Assembly: GCA_946627685.1 (NCBI GenBank)
Contig: CAMOVV010000113.1
Span: 1-5,195 of the forward strand
Length of the DNA: 5,195 nt
Direction of reading: 5' to 3'
Origin: an uncultured Bacteroidales bacterium
Lineage (GTDB): Bacteria; Bacteroidota; Bacteroidia; Bacteroidales; UBA932
Shown here in pieces: positions 1-5,195 of this stretch (position 1 is the first letter of the stretch; every line of letters starts with the position of its first letter). A program made the translations under genes and the position numbers. Under the pieces are notes generated by a model. The model searched no databases. It was given only the letters and a program-made list of their open reading frames with translations, and was not told the origin of the DNA.

Positions 1-1592
1 AGGCCGCCCGCCAGCTCCAGGACACCGGCATAGAGCTCCACAAAACCGGCATTCCCGGCCAGGCGCCCATACCTCTTTGGCTGTCTGAACATTTCCCATC
101 CCGCGGCGAGGAGAACGTCCTCGCCCTCGACGGCCTCTGCCACAAAACGGAATTCGTCGAGACCCTGGCGCGGAAATTCACCGTCGTCGATGTCCCGGAC
201 CTTCCCGGTCTTCTCTGGAAAGACCGTCCCCCGGTGCCCCAGACCACCATCATCACCCTCGGGGAAGAGCAGGTGGGATGGTCCCGCGAGCACAAGATAT
301 CCTGGCTGCGGAAAAAACTGATGCAGATCGACTGCGACGCCATCCTTCTCACCGCCCTGGACGAAATAGCCTGGATGCTGAACGTCCGCGGTTCCGACGT
401 TGAATACAATCCCGTGGTCATCTCCTACCTTCTCGTCACCATGGACGAGGCGAACTGGTATGTGAAGAAGTTCCCCCCTTGCAGGGACGAGGAAACGGAA
501 GACAGCCTCTATGAGGTGAAGGCTGACGGCGTGACCGTCAAGGATTACGAGGACATCGGGCTCGACCTTGCGGGGCTTGCCGACGACGACTCGGTGAGGT
601 CCGTGTGGATTGACCCCGCCACCCTCAACTACAATCTGTTCAAAGTCCTGGACTCCGGCTCCGGCGAAGTGCGCCTCATAAAGGGAAAGTCTCCCGTGGC
701 GCTCAGGAAGGCTGTCAAGAACGAAGTGGAAATCACCGGAATGAAAGAGGCCCACGTCGAAGACGGGGCTGCCATGGAGAGGTTCCTGTGGTGGATTGAA
801 AAGCAGCTTTCCCTGGACAGCGGAATCACCGAAAGCGACGCGGCCCTCAAGCTATCCTCCCTCAGAAGCGACATTGACGGATACAGGGGAGACAGTTTCG
901 CCACCATCTCGGCATACGGCCCGGACGCCGCCCTTCCCCATTACGTCACACCTGCGTCGGGGGCCCCGGTCCTGGAGCCCCGGGGGCTGTATCTGGTCGA
1001 TTCCGGAGGACACTATCTTTTCGGCACCACCGACATCACCCGCACCATCCCCCTCGGCGCATGCACCGAACTCGAAAAAGAAGACTACACCCTCGTCCTC
1101 AAAGGGCACATAGACCTGGCCATGGCCGTTTTCCCGAAAGGAACCGCCGGCTGCCACCTGGATGTACTGGCCAGGGAGCCGCTGTGGCAATCCAAACGGA
1201 ACTTCGGCCACGGCACCGGCCACGGGGTGGGTTTTTACCTCAACGTCCATGAGGGCCCCCACGACATACGCCCGAGCTTCAACCGCCAGCCCCTTCTCCC
1301 GGGAATGATAACCTCCATAGAACCGGGTATTTACAGGGAAGGACGCTTCGGCGTACGACATGAAAACCTCTATCTGGTCGTGGAGTCCGGGGACAACGAC
1401 TTCGGCTCGTGGCTCCGCTTCGAGCCCCTCACCCTGTGCCACTTCGACACGTCCATCATCTGTCCGGACCTTCTTTCCCCCAAGGAAAAGGACTGGCTCA
1501 ACTCCTACAACAAACGGGTGTACGACACGCTGTCACCCCTTCTCGGAAAAGAAATATCGGCCTGGCTTCGGGAGAAGACCAGACCGATATGA
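1..1592 (+). CDS. Xaa-Pro aminopeptidase (aminopeptidase P, M24B), 5' end missing
   Basis: Cytosolic metallopeptidase expected to remove an N-terminal residue that precedes proline, for peptide turnover. The frame is open from base 3 (AARQLQDTGIELHKTG...), which matches the second creatinase-like N-terminal domain, so the gene begins left of the window; the GTG at 234 is internal. About 529 residues are visible; three-domain eukaryote-like APP proteins are about 590-600, so roughly 60-70 are missing. The motif LDEIAWMLNVRGSDVEYNPV (about residues 120-139) is typical. The C-terminal pita-bread domain keeps all five expected metal ligands: Asp at 999-1001 (LVDSGG), Asp at 1032-1034 (TTDITRT), His at 1221-1223 (HGTGHGVG), Glu at 1320-1322 (SIEPGIY) and Glu at 1362-1364 (VRHENL). 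The catalytic histidines are also present, at 939-941 (LPHY) and 1248-1250 (NVHEGP). It converges on trpB2. Family assignment is secure; exact substrate is inferred. Confidence 0.95.
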   Translation, partial: AARQLQDTGIELHKTGIPGQAPIPLWLSEHFPSRGEENVLALDGLCHKTEFVETLARKFTVVDVPDLPGLLWKDRPPVPQTTIITLGEEQVGWSREHKISWLRKKLMQIDCDAILLTALDEIAWMLNVRGSDVEYNPVVISYLLVTMDEANWYVKKFPPCRDEETEDSLYEVKADGVTVKDYEDIGLDLAGLADDDSVRSVWIDPATLNYNLFKVLDSGSGEVRLIKGKSPVALRKAVKNEVEITGMKEAHVEDGAAMERFLWWIEKQLSLDSGITESDAALKLSSLRSDIDGYRGDSFATISAYGPDAALPHYVTPASGAPVLEPRGLYLVDSGGHYLFGTTDITRTIPLGACTELEKEDYTLVLKGHIDLAMAVFPKGTAGCHLDVLAREPLWQSKRNFGHGTGHGVGFYLNVHEGPHDIRPSFNRQPLLPGMITSIEPGIYREGRFGVRHENLYLVVESGDNDFGSWLRFEPLTLCHFDTSIICPDLLSPKEKDWLNSYNKRVYDTLSPLLGKEISAWLREKTRPI

Positions 1593-1593
1593 T

Positions 1594-1653
1594 AGATTCT
1601 TCGCTTAGCTCGGAATGACATTGAGGCGCCTCGAATGGTATTGGAGACGCCTC
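1594..1653. repeat. Intergenic quasi-palindromic repeat between convergent genes
   Basis: Two adjoining parts lie between the two stop codons. Bases 1594-1620 run from AGATTCTTCGCT to CTCGGAATGACA; the outer bases pair imperfectly with each other. From memory, closely similar segments (AGATTCTTCGC...GAATGACA) occur as dispersed intergenic repeats in many bacterial genomes, so this may be one copy of a repeat family. Bases 1623-1632 (GAGGCGCCTC) and 1644-1653 (GAGACGCCTC) form a near-perfect inverted repeat. That it is multi-copy in this genome cannot be seen from one window. Confidence 0.45.
1623..1653 (-). terminator. Hairpin downstream of trpB2, possible terminator without U-tract
   Basis: On the minus strand GAGGCGUCUC pairs with GAGGCGCCUC over 10 bp with one G-U wobble and an 11-base loop, starting about 15 bases past the trpB2 stop codon. 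On the plus strand the wobble becomes a C-A mismatch, so the hairpin is more stable in the trpB2 transcript. No run of U follows in either direction, so a simple Rho-independent terminator is not proven; it could instead be a 3'-end stabilising hairpin or part of the dispersed repeat. Confidence 0.4.
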
Positions 1654-1668
1654 TGATTGCGTGCGCGG

Positions 1669-3054
1669 CTACTCGTTGCCGACCTTCGGCAGAAGGGCAA
1701 GACCGGCGGCGATTTCCTCATCCGAAGGAATGGTGTCGGTCATGGTGCCGTTGTTGTACTGCTCGTAAGCCACGAGGTCGAAAAATCCCGTGCCGGTGAG
1801 GTTGAAGGCGATAACCTTCTCTTCGCCGGTTTCCTTGCACCTGAGGGCCTCGTCGATGGCCACGCGGATGGCATGGCTGGACTCGGGAGCGGGGAGGATT
1901 CCTTCGCTGCGGGCGAAGAGCTCTGCCGCCTCAAAGACCGAGGTCTGCTCTACGGCCCTCACGGTGAAGAGCTTGTCGTGGTAGAGCTGGGCAAGGATGG
2001 GGCTGATGCCGTGGAAGCGGAGGCCTCCTGCATGGTTGGCGGAAGGAATGAACTGGCTGCCCAGGGTGTACATCTTTGCGAGGGGGCAGATTTTTCCGGT
2101 GTCGCAGAAGTCGTATGCAAACTTTCCTCTGGTGAAACTGGGGCAGGACGCAGGCTCGACGCCGATTATCTCGTAATTGTTCTCTCCGCGGAGCATTTCT
2201 CCGATGAAGGGGGAGACGAAACCGCCGAGGTTGCTTCCGCCGCCGGCGCAGCCGATGAGGATGTCGGGCTTGACTCCGATTTTGTCGAAGGCGGCCTTTG
2301 TCTCAAGGCCGATGATGGACTGGTGGAGAAGCACCTGGTTGAGCACGGAGCCGAGGACGTAGCGGTAGCCGGGATTGGTGACGGCGGCCTCTACGGCTTC
2401 GGAAATCGCGCAGCCGAGGGAGCCCGTGGTGCCGGGATGCTCGGCGAGAATCTTCTGTCCCACCTGGGTCGTATTGCTTGGGGAAGGAGTCACGCTGGCC
2501 CCGTAGGTTCTCATAACCTCTCTTCTGAAAGGCTTCTGCTCGTAGGAGACCTTCACCATGTAGACCTTGCAGTCGAGGTCGTAGTAGGCGCAGGCCATGC
2601 TCAGGGCGGTACCCCACTGGCCGGCTCCGGTCTCGGTGGTCACACCTTTAAGTCCCTGTGCCTTGGCGTAATAGGCCTGGGCGATGGCTGAGTTGAGCTT
2701 GTGGGAGCCCGAGGTGTTGTTGCCTTCGAATTTGTAGTAGATTTTCGCCGGGGTCCCGAGGGCCCTCTCCAGGAAATAAGCCCTCACCAGGGGGGACGGG
2801 CGGTACATCTTGTAGAAGTCCACGACGCTGTCGGGAATGTCGAAATAGGGAGTGTCGTTGTCCAGTTCCTGGCGGTTCAGTTCCTCGCAGAAAATGGGGT
2901 TCATCTCCTCGATGGTCAGGGGGTGTCCGTCGGCGGGGCTGATGAGCGGAGCGGGCTTGTTCTTCATGTCCGCGCGGACGTTATACCATTTGCGGGGTAT
3001 CTCGTTCTCGTCAAGGTAAATCTTGTAGGGGATTTTCGCTTCTTTCTGTGCCAT
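1669..3054 (-). CDS. trpB2: Tryptophan synthase beta chain, TrpB2 type
   Basis: A 461-residue PLP enzyme of fold type II expected to condense indole with L-serine to L-tryptophan. It belongs to the long TrpB2 class (COG1350-like) rather than canonical TrpB1: it has an N-terminal extension of about 70 residues, GSHKLNS around the PLP lysine K119 (TrpB1 has AHKIN), and ETGAGQWG with catalytic Glu141 (TrpB1 has GQHG). The PLP-phosphate loop is GCAGGGSN at 268-275, followed by EGILPAPESSHA from 384 and LTGTG at 419-423. Start ATG at 3054-3052 is preceded by an A/T-rich leader without Shine-Dalgarno, usual for Bacteroidota. No trpA or other trp gene is in the window, so it looks like the stand-alone (TrpB2o) form, possibly salvaging indole; TrpB2 proteins are also suspected of serine or threonine deaminase side activity. 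Upstream sits a leader peptide plus attenuator, which supports a real role in tryptophan supply. All catalytic residues checked are intact. Confidence 0.93.
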   Translation of the reverse strand: MAQKEAKIPYKIYLDENEIPRKWYNVRADMKNKPAPLISPADGHPLTIEEMNPIFCEELNRQELDNDTPYFDIPDSVVDFYKMYRPSPLVRAYFLERALGTPAKIYYKFEGNNTSGSHKLNSAIAQAYYAKAQGLKGVTTETGAGQWGTALSMACAYYDLDCKVYMVKVSYEQKPFRREVMRTYGASVTPSPSNTTQVGQKILAEHPGTTGSLGCAISEAVEAAVTNPGYRYVLGSVLNQVLLHQSIIGLETKAAFDKIGVKPDILIGCAGGGSNLGGFVSPFIGEMLRGENNYEIIGVEPASCPSFTRGKFAYDFCDTGKICPLAKMYTLGSQFIPSANHAGGLRFHGISPILAQLYHDKLFTVRAVEQTSVFEAAELFARSEGILPAPESSHAIRVAIDEALRCKETGEEKVIAFNLTGTGFFDLVAYEQYNNGTMTDTIPSDEEIAAGLALLPKVGNE

Positions 3055-3104
3055 AATTGTTAAGTGTTTGATGGTTTATAAATTATATTTGTCAATTATA
3101 TCCT

Positions 3105-3143
3105 AAAAAAAGTCCGGGCCCCGTCGCAGTGCGGCAGGGCCCG
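3105..3143 (-). terminator. Rho-independent terminator (attenuator stem 3:4) before trpB2
   Basis: CGGGCCC (3143-3137) pairs with GGGCCCG (3121-3115) in seven consecutive G-C pairs, extended inward by U-G, G-C, one C-A mismatch and CGC/GCG around a tiny loop. After the spacer GAC follow seven U residues (3111-3105). This is a textbook intrinsic terminator pointing at trpB2, whose start codon is about 50 bases downstream. It could also stop read-through from lpxK, but the leader peptide upstream favours a regulatory role. Confidence 0.9.
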
Positions 3144-3169
3144 TAAATCTCTTTGCATACTTACATGGG
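3140..3169 (-). promoter_or_regulatory. Antiterminator pairing (2:3) of the trp attenuator
   Basis: CCC (3169-3167) plus GUAAG (3164-3160) pairs with UUUAC (3147-3143) plus GGG (3142-3140): 8 bp including one G-U, a two-base bulge AU and a 12-base loop. Bases 3143-3140 are also the outer end of the terminator's 5' arm, so the two structures exclude each other; base 3169 is shared with the outer protector stem. The three overlapping pairings give the classical attenuator arrangement. Confidence 0.55.
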
Positions 3170-3208
3170 ACGCTTACCTCTTACGACTCTAGGAGTGTAA
3201 CAGGCGCC
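3169..3208 (-). promoter_or_regulatory. Attenuator protector stem (1:2 pairing) at the Trp codons
   Basis: The core hairpin at 3200-3181 is UUAC-ACUC, loop CUA, GAGU-(C)-GUAA: 8 bp with one bulged C, overlapping the end and stop codon of the leader peptide. Outward, GGCGC (3208-3204), which includes the second UGG codon, can pair with GCGUC (3173-3169) using one G-U pair, with unpaired bases between the two helices. A ribosome stalled on the UGG codons would cover this arm and free GCGUCCC for the antiterminator. Drawn by eye; the exact register of the outer part is uncertain. Confidence 0.5.
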
Positions 3209-3239
3209 ACCAGAAGAATATGCTGCTAATGTTTCTCAT
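3189..3239 (-). CDS. trpL: trp leader peptide with tandem Trp codons
   Basis: A 16-codon ORF, ATG at 3239-3237 to TAG at 3191-3189, encoding MRNISSIFFWWRLLHS. The two UGG codons at 3212-3207 are adjacent and preceded by two Phe codons. Trp is rare, so two in a row in a 16-residue ORF directly upstream of a tryptophan synthase gene and a terminator is the hallmark of a regulatory leader peptide. The peptide probably has no function once made; it is a sensor of charged tRNA-Trp. There is no Shine-Dalgarno, only A-rich sequence (CAAAAGA) before the ATG. An overlapping ORF in another frame begins at 3273 (MNDFFCLTLQKNEKH) but carries no Trp. A likely candidate to be missed by gene callers because of its length. 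Confidence 0.82.
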   Translation of the reverse strand: MRNISSIFFWWRLLHS

Positions 3240-3246
3240 TCTTTTG

Positions 3247-3289
3247 CAATGTTAGGCAAAAAAAATCATTCATGCAAGGATTTATCAAA
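3247..3289 (-). promoter_or_regulatory. Candidate Bacteroidota-type promoter(s) for the trp leader
   Basis: Bacteroidota promoters resemble TTTG, about 20 bases, then TAnnTTTG. Two imperfect matches lie here. One is TTTG (3289-3286), 21 bases, then TTTTTTTG (3264-3257), giving a start roughly a dozen or more bases before the leader ATG. The other is CTTG (3278-3275), 20 bases, then TAACATTG (3254-3247), which would leave almost no 5' leader. Each deviates at one position of the -7 element. The first has the more workable spacing to the leader peptide. Read-through from lpxK is also possible since no clear terminator follows lpxK before the leader. Confidence 0.3.
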
Positions 3290-4448
3290 AATTCTGACTG
3301 CGGCCGCCGGGGAAATCCTTGAGGGCGGACATCAGGGAGCCGGAGAAAACGGCCTTCTGCTCTTCGTCCAGGAAGCCTGTGGCTATGGGAATCATGAAAA
3401 GCCTGGTCTTGAGGAAATCAGGCATTTTCTTGTAATCCAGCAGCCTCTGGCTGTCTTTTTCCGTGGTGACGACGACGGCGGTGGGGTTCTCCCTCGCGGC
3501 CGCCGCAATTTTCCTTATGTCCATCGAGTTGAACCTGTGATGGTCGGCAAAGGAGAATCTTTTGACAATCTTGTATTTGTCGCTGAGGAACCGCCTGAGG
3601 GGAGTGTCCTTGGCTATGCCGGAAAAAAGAATCAGCTTTTTGGAGTAGATGTAGCGGGAGTCGCCGCTCTCATATACAGGCTTCATCTCCTGATAGCGGA
3701 TAGCGGTGAAAAGAAGGGTCTGGACGCGGCCGGAGCGGTTCTCACCCGTGCAGGTCTCAAGGGAGTAATTCCTGATTCCAAGGGACTTGGCCACGCCTGT
3801 CTTCTCCCAATCCTCAAGATATGCCGGGCATTTGGTTACAATCACCATGTCGGCTGCCTGCACCCTTTCCGGAAGGTCGCGCAGACGGCCCAGGGGAAGG
3901 AGCCTGTCCTTGTACACCGGACGGTTGTAATCCACGAGCACTATGTTAAGGTGGGGACGCAGGGGGCGATATTGGAGGGCGTCGTCAAGGACGATTATGT
4001 CGGAGGGAGGCAGGGCCTTGTCCTTGCACTTTCGGCCCTTCCGGGAAGATTGAAGCTTGTCCGGATGAACGAGGAAATCGCACCCTTCCAGCCTGTTTTT
4101 ATCCACGGCCACCGTCACCGCGGGGAAGTTTTTCTTTATCTGCAGGGGCTCGTCGCCGAAGAATCTCGCGCTTCCGTCGGCGGTGACCTGCTGGAAGCCG
4201 CGGCTGCGCCTCTTGTAACCCCTGGAAAGGACGGCGATATTCTTGTACGCCCAGTCGTCACTGTCGAGAAGAGTCCTCAGAATCATCTCGGTATGAGGGG
4301 TTTTGCCGGTGCCGCCGACGGTGACGTTGCCCACGCAGACGGTGGGGACTTCGCAGGGACGGGATTTGAAAATTATACCCTTGTTATACAGCCAGTGCCT
4401 GATTTTCAGGGTGAGATAATATGGGAAAAGAATGACCTTGTCTATCAT
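3285..4448 (-). CDS. lpxK: Tetraacyldisaccharide 4'-kinase LpxK
   Basis: Phosphorylates the 4' position of the tetraacyldisaccharide-1-phosphate lipid A precursor with ATP, giving lipid IVA at the inner face of the inner membrane. I place the start at ATG 4448-4446 (387 residues, MIDKVILFPYYL...); an in-frame TTG three codons upstream is less likely. A hydrophobic N-terminal segment (about 5-20) fits membrane association. The P-loop GNVTVGGTGKT is at 40-50, and GDEP carries Asp99, the expected catalytic base. LDDALQYR is at 154-161, VTKCP at 204-208, DHHRF at 302-306 (the His partner of Asp99) and TTEKDSQRL at 328-336. Oddities: the usual DDxxQHR histidine is Tyr160, GRLRE is GRLRD (Asp191), and a lysine/arginine-rich insertion of about 15 residues lies near 130-147, explaining the slightly long protein. 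It follows dus by 21 bases, so the two are likely co-transcribed. Function is confident from the overall match. Confidence 0.93.
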   Translation of the reverse strand: MIDKVILFPYYLTLKIRHWLYNKGIIFKSRPCEVPTVCVGNVTVGGTGKTPHTEMILRTLLDSDDWAYKNIAVLSRGYKRRSRGFQQVTADGSARFFGDEPLQIKKNFPAVTVAVDKNRLEGCDFLVHPDKLQSSRKGRKCKDKALPPSDIIVLDDALQYRPLRPHLNIVLVDYNRPVYKDRLLPLGRLRDLPERVQAADMVIVTKCPAYLEDWEKTGVAKSLGIRNYSLETCTGENRSGRVQTLLFTAIRYQEMKPVYESGDSRYIYSKKLILFSGIAKDTPLRRFLSDKYKIVKRFSFADHHRFNSMDIRKIAAAARENPTAVVVTTEKDSQRLLDYKKMPDFLKTRLFMIPIATGFLDEEQKAVFSGSLMSALKDFPGGRSQNF

Positions 4449-4454
4449 AGACCA

Positions 4455-4462
4455 CAAATATA
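4455..4462 (-). promoter_or_regulatory. TATATTTG, perfect match to Bacteroidota -7 element before lpxK
   Basis: The 21-base gap between dus and lpxK contains TATATTTG, an exact match to TAnnTTTG, ending six bases before the lpxK ATG. No convincing TTTG -33 box lies about 20 bases upstream, and a start at the usual distance would give a nearly leaderless mRNA. It may therefore be a weak internal promoter or a chance match in AT-rich sequence. Confidence 0.25.
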
Positions 4463-4469
4463 CAAAAAA

Positions 4470-5195
4470 TCACAACCCATAGACGCTGCTCTGGCAGGAA
4501 AGGGGCGTATCACCCCATCTTTCGGCTATGGAGTCGAGAATCTGTTCCACCTTCCGGGGGTCTTTTTCCGTGACAAGGGCGATTCTTGTCTCCTTGAAAT
4601 CGGGGAGACCTTTGAAATAGCAGGACAGGTGCCGGCGCATCTCAAGAACACCGGTGACCTCCCCCTTGAGAGCCAGGGACAGTCCCAGATGCCTTTTTGC
4701 GAGGGCGACCCTCTCTCTCACACTCATGGGAGGAAGGAGTTCCCCGGTGGAAAGGAAGTGCTTGATTTCCCGGAATATCCACGGATGACCGAAAGAGGCG
4801 CGCCCTACCATTATGCCGTCCACGCCATAGCGTTCGAATGCTTCCCCGGCCTTTTCGGGAGAATTGATGTCGCCGTTGCCTATGACCGGGATCCTCATCC
4901 TCGGGTTTTCCTTCACCTTGCCGATAAGGGTCCAGTCGGCCTCTCCCTTGTACATCTGGCACCTTGTCCTTCCGTGAATGGTAATCGCCTGTATTCCAAC
5001 ATCCTGGAGCCTTTCGGCCAGCTCCACGATGATTTTGGAGCCATCGTCCCAGCCGAGACGGGTTTTCACCGTGACAGGCTTCCTGACGGCCTCCACCACC
5101 GCCTTTGTGATGGCGACCATCTTGTCGGGCTCCCTCATCATTCCGGACCCGGCGCCGCGGCCGGCAATCTTGCTCACGGGGCAGCCGACGTTGAT
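4470..5195 (-). CDS. dus: tRNA-dihydrouridine synthase, DusB-like, 5' end missing
   Basis: FMN enzyme reducing a specific uridine to dihydrouridine in the D-loop of tRNA with NADPH. The reading frame is open to the right edge of the window, so 241 C-terminal residues are seen out of about 320-340 usual for the family. The first visible residues, INVGCPVSKIAGRGAG, include the catalytic cysteine (codon at 5183-5181), so the GTG at 5177 is not the start. Further Dus motifs follow: VTVKTRLGWDD with the flavin-site Lys, ITIHGRTRCQMYKG with the conserved His, IPVIGNGDI and GIMVGRASFGHPWIF (FMN phosphate site). The C-terminal helical part contains RRHLSCYFKGLP, which is typical of DusB-type proteins. 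The stop TGA is at 4472-4470, 21 bases before lpxK. Assignment to Dus is secure; the DusB subtype and target position are inferred. Confidence 0.93.
   Translation of the reverse strand: MNVGCPVSKIAGRGAGSGMMREPDKMVAITKAVVEAVRKPVTVKTRLGWDDGSKIIVELAERLQDVGIQAITIHGRTRCQMYKGEADWTLIGKVKENPRMRIPVIGNGDINSPEKAGEAFERYGVDGIMVGRASFGHPWIFREIKHFLSTGELLPPMSVRERVALAKRHLGLSLALKGEVTGVLEMRRHLSCYFKGLPDFKETRIALVTEKDPRKVEQILDSIAERWGDTPLSCQSSVYGL

Larger units (their letters stand above)
3105..3239 (-). promoter_or_regulatory. trp leader: ribosome-mediated transcription attenuator of trpB2
   Basis: Complete attenuator in the lpxK-trpB2 gap, read on the minus strand. In order it has a 16-codon peptide with two adjacent UGG codons, a protector pairing starting at those codons, an antiterminator pairing, and a terminator with U7, then about 50 bases to the trpB2 ATG. 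The expected logic is as follows. When Trp-tRNA is scarce the ribosome stalls at UGG UGG, breaks the protector stem and lets the antiterminator form, so trpB2 is transcribed. When Trp is plentiful the ribosome finishes the peptide and the terminator forms. From memory, Bacteroidota have a named leader RNA class of this kind (Bacteroid-trp in Rfam); membership was not tested. The pairings were drawn by hand. Confidence 0.82.

Noticed and set aside
234..236. GTG as start of the aminopeptidase gene
   Set aside because: The frame is open to the left edge and the upstream codons encode conserved second-domain sequence of three-domain aminopeptidase P, so 234 is internal.
852..1442. A 196-codon open frame on the minus strand inside the aminopeptidase gene
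   Set aside because: Mirror frame of a conserved catalytic domain; low-complexity Gly/Val/Glu composition and no motif.
1657..2691. A 344-codon open frame on the plus strand opposite trpB2
   Set aside because: It lies wholly antisense to a clearly conserved gene, its translation is Gly/Val/Ala/Glu-rich without any recognised motif, and GC-rich third positions explain such mirror frames.
3062..3104. TTGACA and TATAAT-like words between the terminator and trpB2 (sigma-70-like promoter)
   Set aside because: The words overlap or are only a few bases apart instead of about 17, and Bacteroidota housekeeping promoters use TTTG/TAnnTTTG. The AT-richness suffices to explain them.
4449..4457. TTG at 4457 as lpxK start
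   Set aside because: The ATG three codons downstream gives the usual LpxK N-terminus, and the TTG lies within the TATATTTG element.
5175..5177. GTG at 5177 as dus start
   Set aside because: It would exclude the catalytic Cys of the GCP motif, which is encoded just upstream in the same open frame; the gene continues beyond the window.

Overview
The window looks like a stretch of a Bacteroidota chromosome, probably Bacteroidales with fairly GC-rich coding DNA. The grounds are a lipid A kinase gene (so a Gram-negative envelope), start codons preceded by AT-rich leaders instead of Shine-Dalgarno sequences, TAnnTTTG-like promoter elements, and protein sequences of Bacteroidales flavour. Genus cannot be decided by eye. 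Four protein genes fill almost everything. Two are cut by the window edges: an M24B aminopeptidase P on the left and a DusB-type tRNA-dihydrouridine synthase on the right.

Layout from left to right. Positions 1-1592 (+) hold the three-domain Xaa-Pro aminopeptidase, open from the first bases of the window. Positions 1593-1668 are a short convergent intergenic region with a quasi-palindromic repeat of a widespread dispersed type and a GC-rich hairpin. Positions 1669-3054 (-) encode a TrpB2-type tryptophan synthase beta chain with no trpA or other trp gene in view. Positions 3055-3284 are a 230-base leader region. Positions 3285-4448 (-) encode LpxK, and 4470-5195 (-) the 3' part of dus, 21 bases upstream of lpxK and probably co-transcribed with it.

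The most interesting part is the leader region. On the minus strand, between lpxK and trpB2, there is a 16-codon ORF (MRNISSIFFWWRLLHS) with tandem Trp codons, followed by a strong GC hairpin ending in seven U residues just before trpB2. Between them lie two further pairings, a protector hairpin starting at the Trp codons and an antiterminator sharing bases with the terminator's 5' arm. Together these have the layout of a classical ribosome-mediated trp attenuator. It implies that the stand-alone trpB2 is switched on by tryptophan (charged tRNA-Trp) shortage and so has a physiological role in making tryptophan, for example from indole. The other genes are housekeeping: peptide turnover, lipid A synthesis and tRNA modification. 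No mobile element, CRISPR array, tRNA or rRNA was seen.
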